Shown here: in pieces, positions 10,227 to 21,400 of the stretch
Layout: the number at the start of each line of letters is the position of its first letter
How positions within the stretch are numbered: the stretch's first letter is position 1
Assembly (NCBI GenBank): GCA_016946835.1
Contig: JACVTC010000074.1
Span: 618,501 to 682,500, forward strand
Source: Neocallimastix lanati (nom. inval.)
Lineage: Eukaryota > Neocallimastigomycota > Neocallimastigomycetes > Neocallimastigales > Neocallimastigaceae
Reading direction: 5' to 3'
DNA: 64,000 bases
Notes under the pieces: model-generated
Seen by the model: only the letters and a program-made list of their open reading frames with translations
Databases searched by the model: none
Told to the model about the DNA's origin: nothing
Translations under genes and position numbers: made by a program

Positions 10227-10767
10227 TTATAACTAAATAGCCGATAATAATTAAATAAAAATTTAAACGCTAAGTAATAATTTAATAGATAGAATAGTTA
10301 GTTTTATAAAATAAAATTAATATTTAAAAAATAAATCATAGTTTATTTATTTTCTTTGTTTACTTTTATTTGTATAACTTAGAAAATTTTTGACAAAAAT
10401 TTTACGCCACAATACGTAGCGGAGGAAGCCACAAAAATTTTAGTTAAAAAAAAAAAAAAAAATTTTTTTCGGCTTTAAAATAAAATTTTGATCAAAAATT
10501 TAAAAATTTAAGTTTTTTAAAATTTCGCTTATCCGAAATTTAATTTATTAATAATTTAATTATAAATCATTATTTAATTTAAAATTTTAAATTTTTGGTA
10601 GTACCGATTTTTAATTAATAAAAATTTCGTACTATACCAAATAAAATTCGCTTTTGCTTGATAGGTAGTCATTTTTTGTACAAATTTATATTTGTAGTGA
10701 CTCGGGAAGCGAAAGAAAAAATTTTTAAAATAATTATTTATTTAAATTATTAATTTCTATACATTTA

Positions 10768-10799
<32 letters not shown>

Positions 10800-10840
10800 T
10801 TTATTTTTTTTATTTTTATTTTATTTATTTTATATTATTA

Positions 10841-10886
<46 letters not shown>

Positions 10887-11005
10887 AAGTGAACGATCAT
10901 ATCAATTAAATAAATTTAAGTAAGTGAATAAATTATAATATTTTAAATAAACTGAAAGTGAGTGAATACACTTCTTATTACTAGATAAATTATTAAGAAA
11001 AGTAA
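10227..11005 (+). other. 5' leader of the chromovirus
   Basis: About 780 bp of AT-rich noncoding sequence with two A runs (about 10772-10799 and 10845-10884) ahead of the gag-pol start codon. No other feature was seen. Confidence 0.6.
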
Positions 11006-14000
11006 ATGGATAAAAAGAATAAGAATAACAAAGTGCCCGAAAACACAAGAAAAACCACAAGGAGTGGTTCTTTGAAGAGTTCAGTGGGCAGCGTGACTGC
11101 AGATAGTAGCCCTACGCCTGTAGAAGCACCTCCATCTCGACGACAAAATACAGGAGACAAGAAAATGACTACTACTCCTGAGAAACCAGCTGCTACTAAA
11201 CCTAAGCCAGCTGTGGCGCCTGAGAAGAGTCAACCTGAGGCTAGTAAACCTGAAGCCAGTAGGCCAGGAACTAACCAAGGAGAAAGTTCAAGCAAAAATG
11301 TTAATGCTGGAGCGATGGACTTTGCTGCTTTGCTGAGTAAGCAGATGGAGGACTTTAAGAACATGATAATAAGCACTCAGCAACAGACGGCTGCAATGAT
11401 AGAACAGATGCAGAACCAAAGTGAAATGAGATTCGCTAAAATTGAAGCCGAACTAAGCAACTTTATCCCCGCTGTGGACCAACGATTTGGAGAGGTTGAG
11501 AGGCGAGTGGAAGACGAGGAGTCTGGTAGCCAAGCTAGTGTGCTAGAGCTTCAAAAGGTACAAGCGTATCTAAGTCAGCAACTTGCTGAAAGTAAAGATA
11601 AAGAGGCCGCTGTTAAAGCTGAAATCAAGAAGATTGAAACCTATCTGGATGCGGACCAGATAAAAGGAAAACAAATACAACAAGATCTAGAGGATAAAGG
11701 TCAGAAGTTGTTCAAGATTGAGGAATTCTTGGATGCGAACCAAGAAAGGGATAAGGCACAATTGAATGAGCTTGAAGAAAAAGTCGAGAAGCTAATGGCC
11801 ATTAACCAGGTACAGCAACAGGAGATCAAACGACTGGGTAAGCTGGCTCTGGATGCTCAGAATAAGGAGCAGGCATCGACAAGTAAACCTTTCCCACTAC
11901 ACATAGATACTAAAGAAGCAAGATACGATAGTTATCACCACTTCACGCCGCCTTTGATGACCAAAAGTGCGATGGAAGATGTGGTTATGACCGACGCGTA
12001 CCCTGTGGAGTACGAACGAGACATCCCAATGTTCAATGGTGAAAATGGAGATGTAGAATCATTTATTGACAGGTTAAAAAGGTACTTTGGTAGACACCAG
12101 AAGTATTACCAAAGCGAGCCCACGGCTATGTTGTACTTTATTGAGGACCACTTACAAGGAACTGCTAAGAAGTGGTACCAAATGGACGAAGTATTCAAAC
12201 AACGAGATGACCCACAACCTCAAAGGTTGATGGATAGATTGCTGAAGGAATTTAAAAGTGAAAGAACGTTGGAAGAAGTTAAAACAGCAATGCTGAAACT
12301 TAGGCACGACTGGGGTAAAGCCTATGAATACCTATCAGAATTCAATAGGTTAAGCAGAATACTTCAGCTAACGGATGAAACCAAAAGACTACTACTCGTA
12401 CAACAAGTTAGACCCTCGGTTCGTGAAGCCTTTTATGATCTGCCTGCAGAAAAGCAAACCTTAGAAGATTACGTGACTTGTCTAAGGAGATGCGACACAT
12501 TCCCCGCGGATTACAAATACGATTACCTAGAAAGGTACGAATACAACCGCGAGAGGAAGATAGCCATCATGGCCCTACTTGGAATGATGGACCCGCGAAG
12601 ACCCTCCAAAGATATTGAAGCCAAAAGAAGGAGGAACAGCGATAATCGCCGAGGCGATAAAAGAGATTTCAGTAGGAAAGAGCCTACAAAGCAAAACAAT
12701 TACGATAGAAACAAGAAAGATGGATATAACCACAATAGTGGTAAAGATTTCAGTACGAGACCAAGCGAAAAGCAAAATTACTATAAAGACTCACGTACCA
12801 GCAGTAACAATCCAATCCCCAAGACAGCACTACTAATGCAAGCTGGGTCTGAGTACGAAGTATTTGTGCCTGAGGCTAAGATAAGTAATCTTCGTACCAA
12901 AGAGGGGCTCCAAGATTTAAATGTGCTGTATGATACTGGATCACAGATCAACATGATCCATCCGCAGTTAGCCAAGGAGATGGGACTCAAGACAGAAGAC
13001 CGTCCCTTAACGTTTACTACTGCCGCTGGTAAAGTGCTGATACCACGGGTTACGGAAGAGTTCAAGATTAAGATTAAGCTGGTCGAAGAGCGTACTGGTA
13101 AAGTCAAATGGTATGACTTTAATACAAGATGCAGGCTAGCCGAGGCTATGCCGAGAACGATTATTCTGGGATCAAGATTCATGGATAGACATTTAATCTA
13201 TAGAAAGATTGACGTCCATGATCAACAGCCTAAGGTATATAAAATAGATGGTGAAAGACCAGGGCTACCAGATGTAGACTCACCAGGAGAGTGCGCCGGT
13301 GAAAGTATCTACATGGTGCAACTCCCAGAAGAAAGAGAAGAAGCTGTGCAAAAGGAGATTCAACCTACAGTGAGAATTACCAAAATTATAAATCAGGTTA
13401 TTGATAACCAGAAGTTGAAGGACACGGTGTATGAATTAACGAGGCAATATTACCGTGATAGAGGAATTGAGTATACGATGGATTACTACGATTATTTAGT
13501 GGATTACGATAAATGGGCAGATTGGTTCAAGGTACAGAAGACTAAAAATCTAAAGGAGAGTGAAATCAATAAAAACCCTACGGAAGGTAGTGCACAAAAA
13601 GATAGCCAGACAAAAGATCATCTAGCCATGATCACGCAAGAGGATTCGGTAGCGGAAACAATCAGAAAAGTGGGACTTGAGAAGCTATTGTCAATAGGCG
13701 AAATTATAGATAAGTATTACGGTGACTTAACGGAAGCATTCAATGAAGAAATCGCTGAGACATTACCTGAGCACAGGCCGTATGATTGCAAAATAGAGCT
13801 AGAGCCTGATGCACCACTTTATAAAGGAGCTATCTACCCAACGAGTCCTAAAGAAGAGAAAGCACTCAAAGAATATATTGATGAAAATTTAGCTAAGGGG
13901 TTTATAAGAAGGTCAGAATCTCCGGCGGGTTACCCTGTATTGTTCGTGCCGAAGAAATCAGGTGAGCTACGACTATGCATGGATTATCGCAAACTGAACC

Positions 14001-16684
14001 AATGGACTAAACGCAACGCCTATCCGATCCCAAGAATTAGTGCAGTGTTCGAAGCTATGAAAGGAGCAGTTGTGTTCTCCAAGTTCGACCTAAAATCTGC
14101 ATATAACTTGGTACGAATTCGAGAAGGTGATGAGTATAAGACAGCCTTCAACACCAAGTTTGGACACTTTGAGCATTTGGTAATGCCTTTTGGGTTAACC
14201 AATGCACCAGCAGTGTTCCAAAGCTTCGTGAATGATGTCTTCAGCGAGGATATCGGGAAGTACTGTCAAGTCTACTTAGATGACATCGTCGTATATTCCA
14301 AAACTTTGGAGGAACATGTAGAGCATGTTCGAACGATTTTAAAGAAGCTGATACAACATAAACTTGTAGCTAAGATGTCCAAATGTGAGCTACATAAGTT
14401 AAAAATCTCATTTTTAGGCCATGTGGTCAGCAAGGATGGTATAGAGACTGACCCAGAAAAGATTAAGGCCGTGGCCGAATGGCCACAACCAGAAAATATC
14501 AAGCAGATGCAAAGCTTCTTAGGCTTCTGCAATTATTACAGGAATTTTATTAAGAATTTCTCTGAAATAACCAAACCGTTATTTAAAATGACCTCAAAGA
14601 AAGAAAAATTTGAATGGAGCGAGGAAGGATTAGCCGCGTTTCACAAATTAAAGGAAATGCTTACCTCTCCGCCAGTACTAGCTTATCCTGACCACGAGAA
14701 ACAGTTCTTCGTTGAATGCGATGCTAGTAATTACGCGATAGGAGGTGTGCTGTCACAGAAAGGAGACGATGGTACCCTTCATCCTATATATTATTATTCT
14801 AAGACACTTAGTAAGGCTGAAGTAAATTATTCGATTACGGAGAAAGAACTATTAGCCATTAAGACTGCTTTTACAGAATGGCGACACTTGCTTCAAGGTG
14901 CGAAGCATAAAATTATTGTTTATAGTGACCACAGAAATCTGTTGTTCGCTACCAAACCACAATTACTAACTCCTAGGCAAATTCGATGGCAAGAACTATT
15001 CGCCACATACTGGTTTGAAATAGTTTACAGACCTGGGAAGAAAAATGGTAAAGCTGACGCCCTCTCAAGAGTTGAAACAGAGAAAACTGAGGGTAAAGAA
15101 TTTGATAAAGATAGTCTATTAAAACCCGATCAATTGGTAGGATTTGATGACGTAGATGGAGAAGCCAGTTATCTAGCCTTAGCTACCAATTTCGTAGATG
15201 ATATCAAGCAGGCCTACCGACAGGACAAAATGGCCCAAGAGATTATGAAAGATCTAGCAGAAGATGCCAGAAATAATTATAACAAGAAGCATTGGCTAGA
15301 AGTAGATGGCCTTCTGGTTAGAAAGGAAAACCCTGAACAAATTTACGTGCCCACAACGTTCAGGAAAACAATTATTCAATTAAACCATGACTCGGAGTAC
15401 GCAGGACACTTAGGAATTGATAAGACTTCGGACCTAGTATCTAGGAATTTCTACTGGCCGAAGATGAGGAAGGATATATCAGGCTACGTAAAAGCTTGTA
15501 GAACCTGCACTACTAAGAAGGATGACCGCCATAAAGAATATGGTACTGCGGTAAGAGTTCCGGTCGCAGAATTACCCTGGCAAGAGGTACAATTGGATTT
15601 TATAACTGATCTGCCAGTGAAGAGTAGAGTAAGGACCAATAGTGGTTATGTTTGGGAAATGAAAAGAGCAGGTTGTATCTTAGTATGCTGTGATAAATTA
15701 ACCAAGATGATACACCTGATAGGATTCAAACATGTGCCAAACGCTAACGAGACTGCTGACGCATTCCTAAAGGAGATTTACAGGCTGCATGGATTCCCTA
15801 AAGTAGTTACAACTGATAGAGGAGTTCAGTTCACCAGTCAGGTATGGAAGGAGCTACTAGAATTCTTCGGGACCGAAGTAAACCATGCTACCACTAGTCA
15901 CCACGAGACAGTAGGCCAAGTGGAAAGGAACAATGCCTACGTGGAAACTTATTTACGGTGCTTTGTGGGAACTTACGATGATGAAAGTTGGATGGACTAC
16001 CTGTTCTTAGCAGAGTTCTGCTATAACAAGGCAATCCATGCTTCTACCCAACAATCTCCTTTCCTCACCTTATATAACTACCAGGTACATAACTCCCCTA
16101 AGACAGCCGATTTAGTACATTCGTTAGGTGAAGCTAAAATGATCGATAGCTTTGCTCACAACTTGGGAAACCTAAAGCACATCCTAGAAATCGCCCAAAC
16201 AAGATACCTGGATAATATGGATAGGACCCGTACAGATAATTACCCTAGGTACAAGTTGTTGGATAAAGTATGGCTAAAGAAACCTGAAAATTATGACGCA
16301 TTGCCATTCTACAAACTTGCAACAAGAAAATTCGGACCATTCAAGGTAGTGGGTGTCGACGAAGAAAAGAAGAATTACCGATTAGATATAAGTCGTTCAC
16401 CTTTCCCAAATATGTACCCAGTGTTCCATGTGAGTGAATTGGAACCATTCTACAAATTACCCAAAACATTAGTGCCGGCTCCTGCAGGAAACCAAAAGAT
16501 AATTCATATCCTTGGATCAAGGAAACACCAAGGACTTTATCAATACCTGGTTGCGTACCAGAATGATAAACAAGAGTGGGTCAACGCCGACGTGATCGAC
16601 GACAATCCTCACTACGCAGAATTGCTGGAGGATTACCAAGATTTTAGCTATAGCCAGTTCATTGCTAGCGTCGTCAACCATTAG
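11006..16684 (+). CDS. gag-pol: Gag-Pol polyprotein of the chromovirus
   Basis: Single 1892-aa ORF. Residues about 1-100 are low-complexity Lys/Pro/Ser/Thr, 100-285 are probable coiled coil, and 330-520 are a capsid-like domain. A basic Asn/Arg/Lys stretch at about 530-605 stands in place of a zinc knuckle. Protease motif YDTGS has its Asp at 643. RT has CMDYRKLN and YLDD (1090-1093). RNase H has CDASNYAIGG (Asp 1239). Integrase has an HHCC finger (about 1455-1500) and catalytic D1531, D1604, E1640 (DD35E). The tail ILGSRKHQGLYQYLVAYQ...WV resembles a chromodomain. All key residues are present, and its higher GC and codon use stand out from the surroundings. Tf1-type elements make Gag and Pol from one ORF and rely on proteolysis and differential stability, so no recoding signal is expected. 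Confidence 0.96.
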   Translation: MDKKNKNNKVPENTRKTTRSGSLKSSVGSVTADSSPTPVEAPPSRRQNTGDKKMTTTPEKPAATKPKPAVAPEKSQPEASKPEASRPGTNQGESSSKNVNAGAMDFAALLSKQMEDFKNMIISTQQQTAAMIEQMQNQSEMRFAKIEAELSNFIPAVDQRFGEVERRVEDEESGSQASVLELQKVQAYLSQQLAESKDKEAAVKAEIKKIETYLDADQIKGKQIQQDLEDKGQKLFKIEEFLDANQERDKAQLNELEEKVEKLMAINQVQQQEIKRLGKLALDAQNKEQASTSKPFPLHIDTKEARYDSYHHFTPPLMTKSAMEDVVMTDAYPVEYERDIPMFNGENGDVESFIDRLKRYFGRHQKYYQSEPTAMLYFIEDHLQGTAKKWYQMDEVFKQRDDPQPQRLMDRLLKEFKSERTLEEVKTAMLKLRHDWGKAYEYLSEFNRLSRILQLTDETKRLLLVQQVRPSVREAFYDLPAEKQTLEDYVTCLRRCDTFPADYKYDYLERYEYNRERKIAIMALLGMMDPRRPSKDIEAKRRRNSDNRRGDKRDFSRKEPTKQNNYDRNKKDGYNHNSGKDFSTRPSEKQNYYKDSRTSSNNPIPKTALLMQAGSEYEVFVPEAKISNLRTKEGLQDLNVLYDTGSQINMIHPQLAKEMGLKTEDRPLTFTTAAGKVLIPRVTEEFKIKIKLVEERTGKVKWYDFNTRCRLAEAMPRTIILGSRFMDRHLIYRKIDVHDQQPKVYKIDGERPGLPDVDSPGECAGESIYMVQLPEEREEAVQKEIQPTVRITKIINQVIDNQKLKDTVYELTRQYYRDRGIEYTMDYYDYLVDYDKWADWFKVQKTKNLKESEINKNPTEGSAQKDSQTKDHLAMITQEDSVAETIRKVGLEKLLSIGEIIDKYYGDLTEAFNEEIAETLPEHRPYDCKIELEPDAPLYKGAIYPTSPKEEKALKEYIDENLAKGFIRRSESPAGYPVLFVPKKSGELRLCMDYRKLNQWTKRNAYPIPRISAVFEAMKGAVVFSKFDLKSAYNLVRIREGDEYKTAFNTKFGHFEHLVMPFGLTNAPAVFQSFVNDVFSEDIGKYCQVYLDDIVVYSKTLEEHVEHVRTILKKLIQHKLVAKMSKCELHKLKISFLGHVVSKDGIETDPEKIKAVAEWPQPENIKQMQSFLGFCNYYRNFIKNFSEITKPLFKMTSKKEKFEWSEEGLAAFHKLKEMLTSPPVLAYPDHEKQFFVECDASNYAIGGVLSQKGDDGTLHPIYYYSKTLSKAEVNYSITEKELLAIKTAFTEWRHLLQGAKHKIIVYSDHRNLLFATKPQLLTPRQIRWQELFATYWFEIVYRPGKKNGKADALSRVETEKTEGKEFDKDSLLKPDQLVGFDDVDGEASYLALATNFVDDIKQAYRQDKMAQEIMKDLAEDARNNYNKKHWLEVDGLLVRKENPEQIYVPTTFRKTIIQLNHDSEYAGHLGIDKTSDLVSRNFYWPKMRKDISGYVKACRTCTTKKDDRHKEYGTAVRVPVAELPWQEVQLDFITDLPVKSRVRTNSGYVWEMKRAGCILVCCDKLTKMIHLIGFKHVPNANETADAFLKEIYRLHGFPKVVTTDRGVQFTSQVWKELLEFFGTEVNHATTSHHETVGQVERNNAYVETYLRCFVGTYDDESWMDYLFLAEFCYNKAIHASTQQSPFLTLYNYQVHNSPKTADLVHSLGEAKMIDSFAHNLGNLKHILEIAQTRYLDNMDRTRTDNYPRYKLLDKVWLKKPENYDALPFYKLATRKFGPFKVVGVDEEKKNYRLDISRSPFPNMYPVFHVSELEPFYKLPKTLVPAPAGNQKIIHILGSRKHQGLYQYLVAYQNDKQEWVNADVIDDNPHYAELLEDYQDFSYSQFIASVVNH

Positions 16685-16695
16685 TAGCTTGCTCC

Positions 16696-16708
16696 TTGGG
16701 AGAGGCCT
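16696..16708 (+). promoter_or_regulatory. Polypurine tract of the chromovirus
   Basis: TTGGGAGAGGCCT lies directly before the 3' LTR start TGTAACAG, in the expected place for plus-strand priming. The purine run is GGGAGAGG. Confidence 0.75.
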
Positions 16709-17267
16709 TGTAACAGATACATGGTAACTTCAAGCCTATCCAATGATAGTTCTTTGGTTACGTAACGTATCTCTAAACAGCTAGCAATTTCGGCTAATCA
16801 AATAAAATCTTTTATTACTTACGTACATTAAATTTTATTATTTTATAAATAATTATATAGTTAAATATTTATTTAAATATATTTTATTTAGTGATTAGTA
16901 AACTAAGTTAAATTAAATTATTTACCAATCATAATATTATTGACATGTATAAATAATAATTGAACTTGTAACTGTAACGCACTAGCGTTACTATTAACGT
17001 AAATTGTTATTATAAATATTAATATTATTTAAATAAAAATATAATTATTGAATAAAAAATATTACTCAGTGTAAGCCCAGTAACTAATAACAAATCAAGT
17101 TATAAAGTGCTGCGCTATATTCTCGTGTAATAAGAAATAATAATTATAGAATTAATTAAATTTAGTGTTTATTATTAACAACTCGAATAGAGAGGTGTTA
17201 AGTTATCTTAGCCTTTAAATTTAGTTATTATTCGTTATTTTAGTTAATAATAAACTTACCTTTTACA
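16709..17267 (+). repeat. 3' LTR of the chromovirus
   Basis: 559 bp, same length and, on reading through, the same sequence as 9657-10215. It is followed by the target duplication ATAAG (17268-17272). Confidence 0.95.
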
Positions 17268-17272
17268 ATAAG

Positions 17273-17309
17273 AAATAAAAGGATTACAATAAATACACTT
17301 TATTTTGAT

Positions 17310-17353
<44 letters not shown>

Positions 17354-17629
17354 ATTTGTTTATGTGTTTATTTGTTTATATTTTTTTTTAGCTAATAAGA
17401 AAATTAATTATTACTATTATTTATTAAACAATAAAATTTTTTTTTTTTTTATTTTTATATAACTAAATAAAACTATTTATTAAATTATGCACTAAACTAA
17501 ATAAATTACTTAATAATATTAACTAAACTATTATAACTAAAAATTTAATTAAATAACTAACTATCAAAACTAAACTATTTAAAACTAAACAAACTAAACT
17601 ATTTTAAAACTAAACTATTTAAAACTAAA

Positions 17630-17698
<69 letters not shown>

Positions 17699-18431
17699 TT
17701 TAAGACTAAACTATTTAAAACTAACTAAAAATATTCTTATTATTAATTTTATTTTTATTATTTTAGTTTTGTTAGTAATCTTATTATAATCTAAGGAAAG
17801 ATTCTGCTTTTTTTTTTTTTTTGAGTAGACATAGGTCTATTTATACTTTTTCAATTTTATTTTTAATTGTAAAGCCTCAATAAAAAAAAAGAGTTTGAAT
17901 TAAAATTAGGATTTTTGAAATTGATTTTAATAATTATTCAATATATTTTATATTTATTAAGAGTATAATTGAATAAATATGATAAAATCTTTTCGAAAAC
18001 GTTAGAAAGTCATTACTAATAATTTTAAATTTTATTAGTAAAAAAAAATTTTTTTTTTTTTTTTTTTTTTTTTAATTGGTAATAATAATTACAATATATA
18101 ATATATTTATTACTAATTTATTCTAAAAAAAATTTTTTTTTTTTTTTTTTTTTATATATATATATTTTAATAATCAACCAATATTTTTATTTTAATTATT
18201 TAGAATTTTCTAAAAATTTATAGAATTTATTTAAGGGATTCTTAATATAGAAATCTTTTAGAAACTTTTAGAAAAATAATAATATTTACTATCAATATTT
18301 TAGAATTTCCATGAAAGAAGAATATAGGAAAGTTTAGTTTAATAAGAAATCAATAATAATTATAATTGGAATATTTGTAATATATTATGAAAATTATTAC
18401 AATTTAATAATTATTGTTTTGTTCTTTTTCA
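17273..18431 (-). repeat. Main part of element B 3' LTR
   Basis: With 9641-9656 it forms a 1175-bp LTR matching 24223-25326 (1104 bp). The length difference is mainly one segment (about 18055-18150, from AATTGGTAATAATAATTACA to a second T run) missing from the other copy, plus poly(T) length changes. The deletion lies between two poly(T) tracts. Confidence 0.9.
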
Positions 18432-18472
18432 AGATGCCCTCGCATAAATTCAGGCTAAATGGAGGCTGAATT
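18432..18472 (-). promoter_or_regulatory. Stem-loop and purine tract of element B
   Basis: On the minus strand AATTCAG (18472-18466) pairs with CTGAATT (18453-18447) around a 12-nt loop that includes the pol stop. A few bases later comes GCGAGGGCATCT, then the LTR start TGAAAAAGAAC. It parallels the hairpin-plus-tract arrangement in the other elements. Confidence 0.65.
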
Positions 18473-21400
18473 ATACTTTACTATATTCTTCAAATGGACA
18501 TTTCTATTTAATTGGATTCCGGTATTTGGATCAGCTAAAGTTAAGGTATTATATTGTTTCTTAATGACTTTTAAAGGACCTACGAAATATGGTTCAAGCT
18601 TTGTGCGGTTAAAATTTCGAACTAGTACTAAATCGCCAACAGCTATTCTTTTTCCTTGATTTAGGCTATTCTTTTCTTCTCTCCTAGTTGCCCAGTATTT
18701 ACTTGCGTTTTTACTATTCTCGGCAGCTTCTAAAACCCATCTGTAATGTGAAACAAATTTTTCTAGCAATACTTCATCCGAAGATTTATATAGGTCTTTT
18801 GTTGGTCTAGCAGCAATGTCGAATGGTTGCTGATCTTCTCTTCCGTATACTAGTTCAAAGCTAGAGTGGTTGGTAACTGAATTTTTAGTTGTTCTGAGGG
18901 CCCATAACGCAGAAGGTAATATCTCATCCCAGTCTTTATTCTTTTCTCCTAGCAATCGAAGTAATTTACCTATCTCTTTATTCCTATTTTCGGTTAAACC
19001 GTTTGATTCCGGATGATAGGTAGAAACGAATTTTATGTAGACATCATATAAATCTAGAAAAACTTTAGTCATGTCAGAGGTAAATTGCACCCCATTATCA
19101 GTAGTGATGATTTGCGGAACACCATGTCGGGCGAACACATTTATGAGAAATTTAATCACATCTTGGGAAGTAATAGTTTCAGTAGCTTCCGCTTCAACCC
19201 ACTTCGTAAAGTAGTCAACAACTACTAAGATATACTGTTTATTATTCTTAGTTTTCACAAGCGGACCTATAATGTCTAATCCTAAATGTACAAAAGGTCC
19301 TTCTACTTTAGTTGGAGTATCTTCTGTAGGATCAGGGTAGGGTTGCGGTCTATTGAGTTGGCATTTTTCACACTTACCAATTATTCTTTTGACATCGATT
19401 ATCATATTGTTCCAGTAATAGCTTTTCTTTAGCCTTTGGTAAGTTTTGTAATAGCCTTCATGACCAATGTCATGAGCTGCCAAGATCAGTTTAACTTTTT
19501 CGGCTGTATCAGTGACCAATTTCCTATAATTATTTCCATCTACAAAATAGTCTTCACCGTCAATAGTGGTAAATTTTTCCGATATAAAGTCTTTAATTAC
19601 TTTAGATAATAATGTTTCATCTTTTTCTTGTGTAACTTTCATGGCTAGCAATTTCTTATCCTTTTCACTCTTCATTCGAGACAATGCATCGGCTAAGACA
19701 TTCTTTTTTCCAGGTTCGTAACGAATATCAACACCTAAGGAACTTGCTGTTAAACACCATCTCGTTTGTCGAGCATTTTTCGGTTCCTTGTTCTTAAAAA
19801 GTCCAAGTAAAGGTCTATGATCAGTATAAATTATGGTAGTGTGCGGATTTCCCATAATGTATGATTTTAACTTTTCTAAAGCGAAGTATAAAGCTAAACC
19901 TTCCAAGTCTGTTATTCCATAATTTTTCTCTGACTTCGATAAGGTACGACTTATATAATGAGCAGGATGTTCTTTACCAGTGATTTCATCCTTTTGAAGT
20001 AATACTCCTCCGAGTCCATCATAGGAGGCATCTGTTCTGATAATAAAGGGTTTACTAAAATCGGGAAATTTAAGGATAGGTGCATTTATTAAACATTCTT
20101 TCAGCTTTTCGAAACATATTTGTTGTTCGTCATTCCAGACATACTTTGTATTCTTACGTAAAAGTTTACATAAGGGAGCCGTTATTTTAGAATAATTAAA
20201 AATGAATTTTTGGTAGTAACCGACTGTCCCTAAGAATGACCTTAGTTCGTGAATATTAGTGGGAGGATTCCACTTTTTAATAGCTTCTATTTTACTTTCC
20301 ATTGGACTTAATCCTTTTGTAGATAGTTTATGACCAAGTACTTCTACTTCTGTCCTAAAGAATTGGCATTTTTCTATATTGATTTTCAATTTGTGTTTAC
20401 GAAAGATTTCAAGGACTTGTTGGATATGGATAAGATGTTCTTCAACACTTTTAGAATATATCAGTATGTCATCGATAAAATTGTATACACATACACCTAT
20501 TAAAGGAAAAAGAATTTGATTCATCTCACGTTGAAAGGTAGCTGGAGCGTTCGTGAGACCAAAAGGCATGACTTTGAATTGATAATTTCCGAATTTAGTA
20601 GTAAAGGTAGTGATCTCTACACTTTCATCATTCATTAATATCTGATGGTAACCAGAGTAAAGATCCATGGTAGTAAAAATTTTTGCGCCTTGTAGACTAT
20701 CAAATATTTCATCGATATAAGGTAATGCATAAGAGTCTTTTTCAGTGGCTTCGTTAACTTTTCTGTAATCTACGCATAATCTCCATTTTCCATTTGGTTT
20801 TGGAACCAATACTACTGGAGAACTCCAAGTTGAATGAGAGGGTTCAATTAATCTCCTCTCAATTAGGTCAATCAGTAATTCTTTCAGAATATCAGATTTA
20901 AATTTTGTTAGCTTATAACTCTTCTGCTTAACCGGTTTAGTTCCTTCTTTTAATTCAATTTTATGGGGAGTCAAATCTGATGGTGTTAATTCTTCTGAGG
21001 AAGTCGCAACAATTTCTATGTTATCCTCCAATAATTTAAGAATTTTGTCTTGAAAGTCTTTATTCAGAGTATTTTTAAAAATATCATTATGTATATAATC
21101 TAAGGGAGGTAATCCTTCAATGGTTTTTAACTTTGCTTTAATATTGACTTCTTCTTTATCGTCAATTTTTGTTACTGAACATAAAAGTTTTGGTTCGTCT
21201 TCAAAATCATTATTTAACTGTGCAATCTTTTCAATGAATCCTTCAGTTGAGAATCTACAAAGACTGTTTAATACAGGATGTATGAATAATCTATGAACAA
21301 CTTGTGTTTTAAGATTTATTAAAACATCATAGAATGGATCTTCTTTTTCTACAATTCGACAATTTACAGTCATAGTAAAATTGTTAATTCGAATAGGTAC

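Larger units (their letters stand above)
9657..17267 (+). mobile_element. Complete Tf1/sushi-like Ty3 chromovirus
   Basis: Two 559-bp LTRs that read as identical flank one intact gag-pol ORF. The 5-bp duplication ATAAG is present on both sides (9652-9656 and 17268-17272). The 11-nt self-primer, single gag-pol ORF, Gag without a CCHC knuckle and C-terminal chromodomain-like segment all fit the Tf1/sushi group. Intact coding and matching LTRs point to recent insertion and possible activity. A solo LTR of the same family lies at 26530-28063. Confidence 0.95.
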
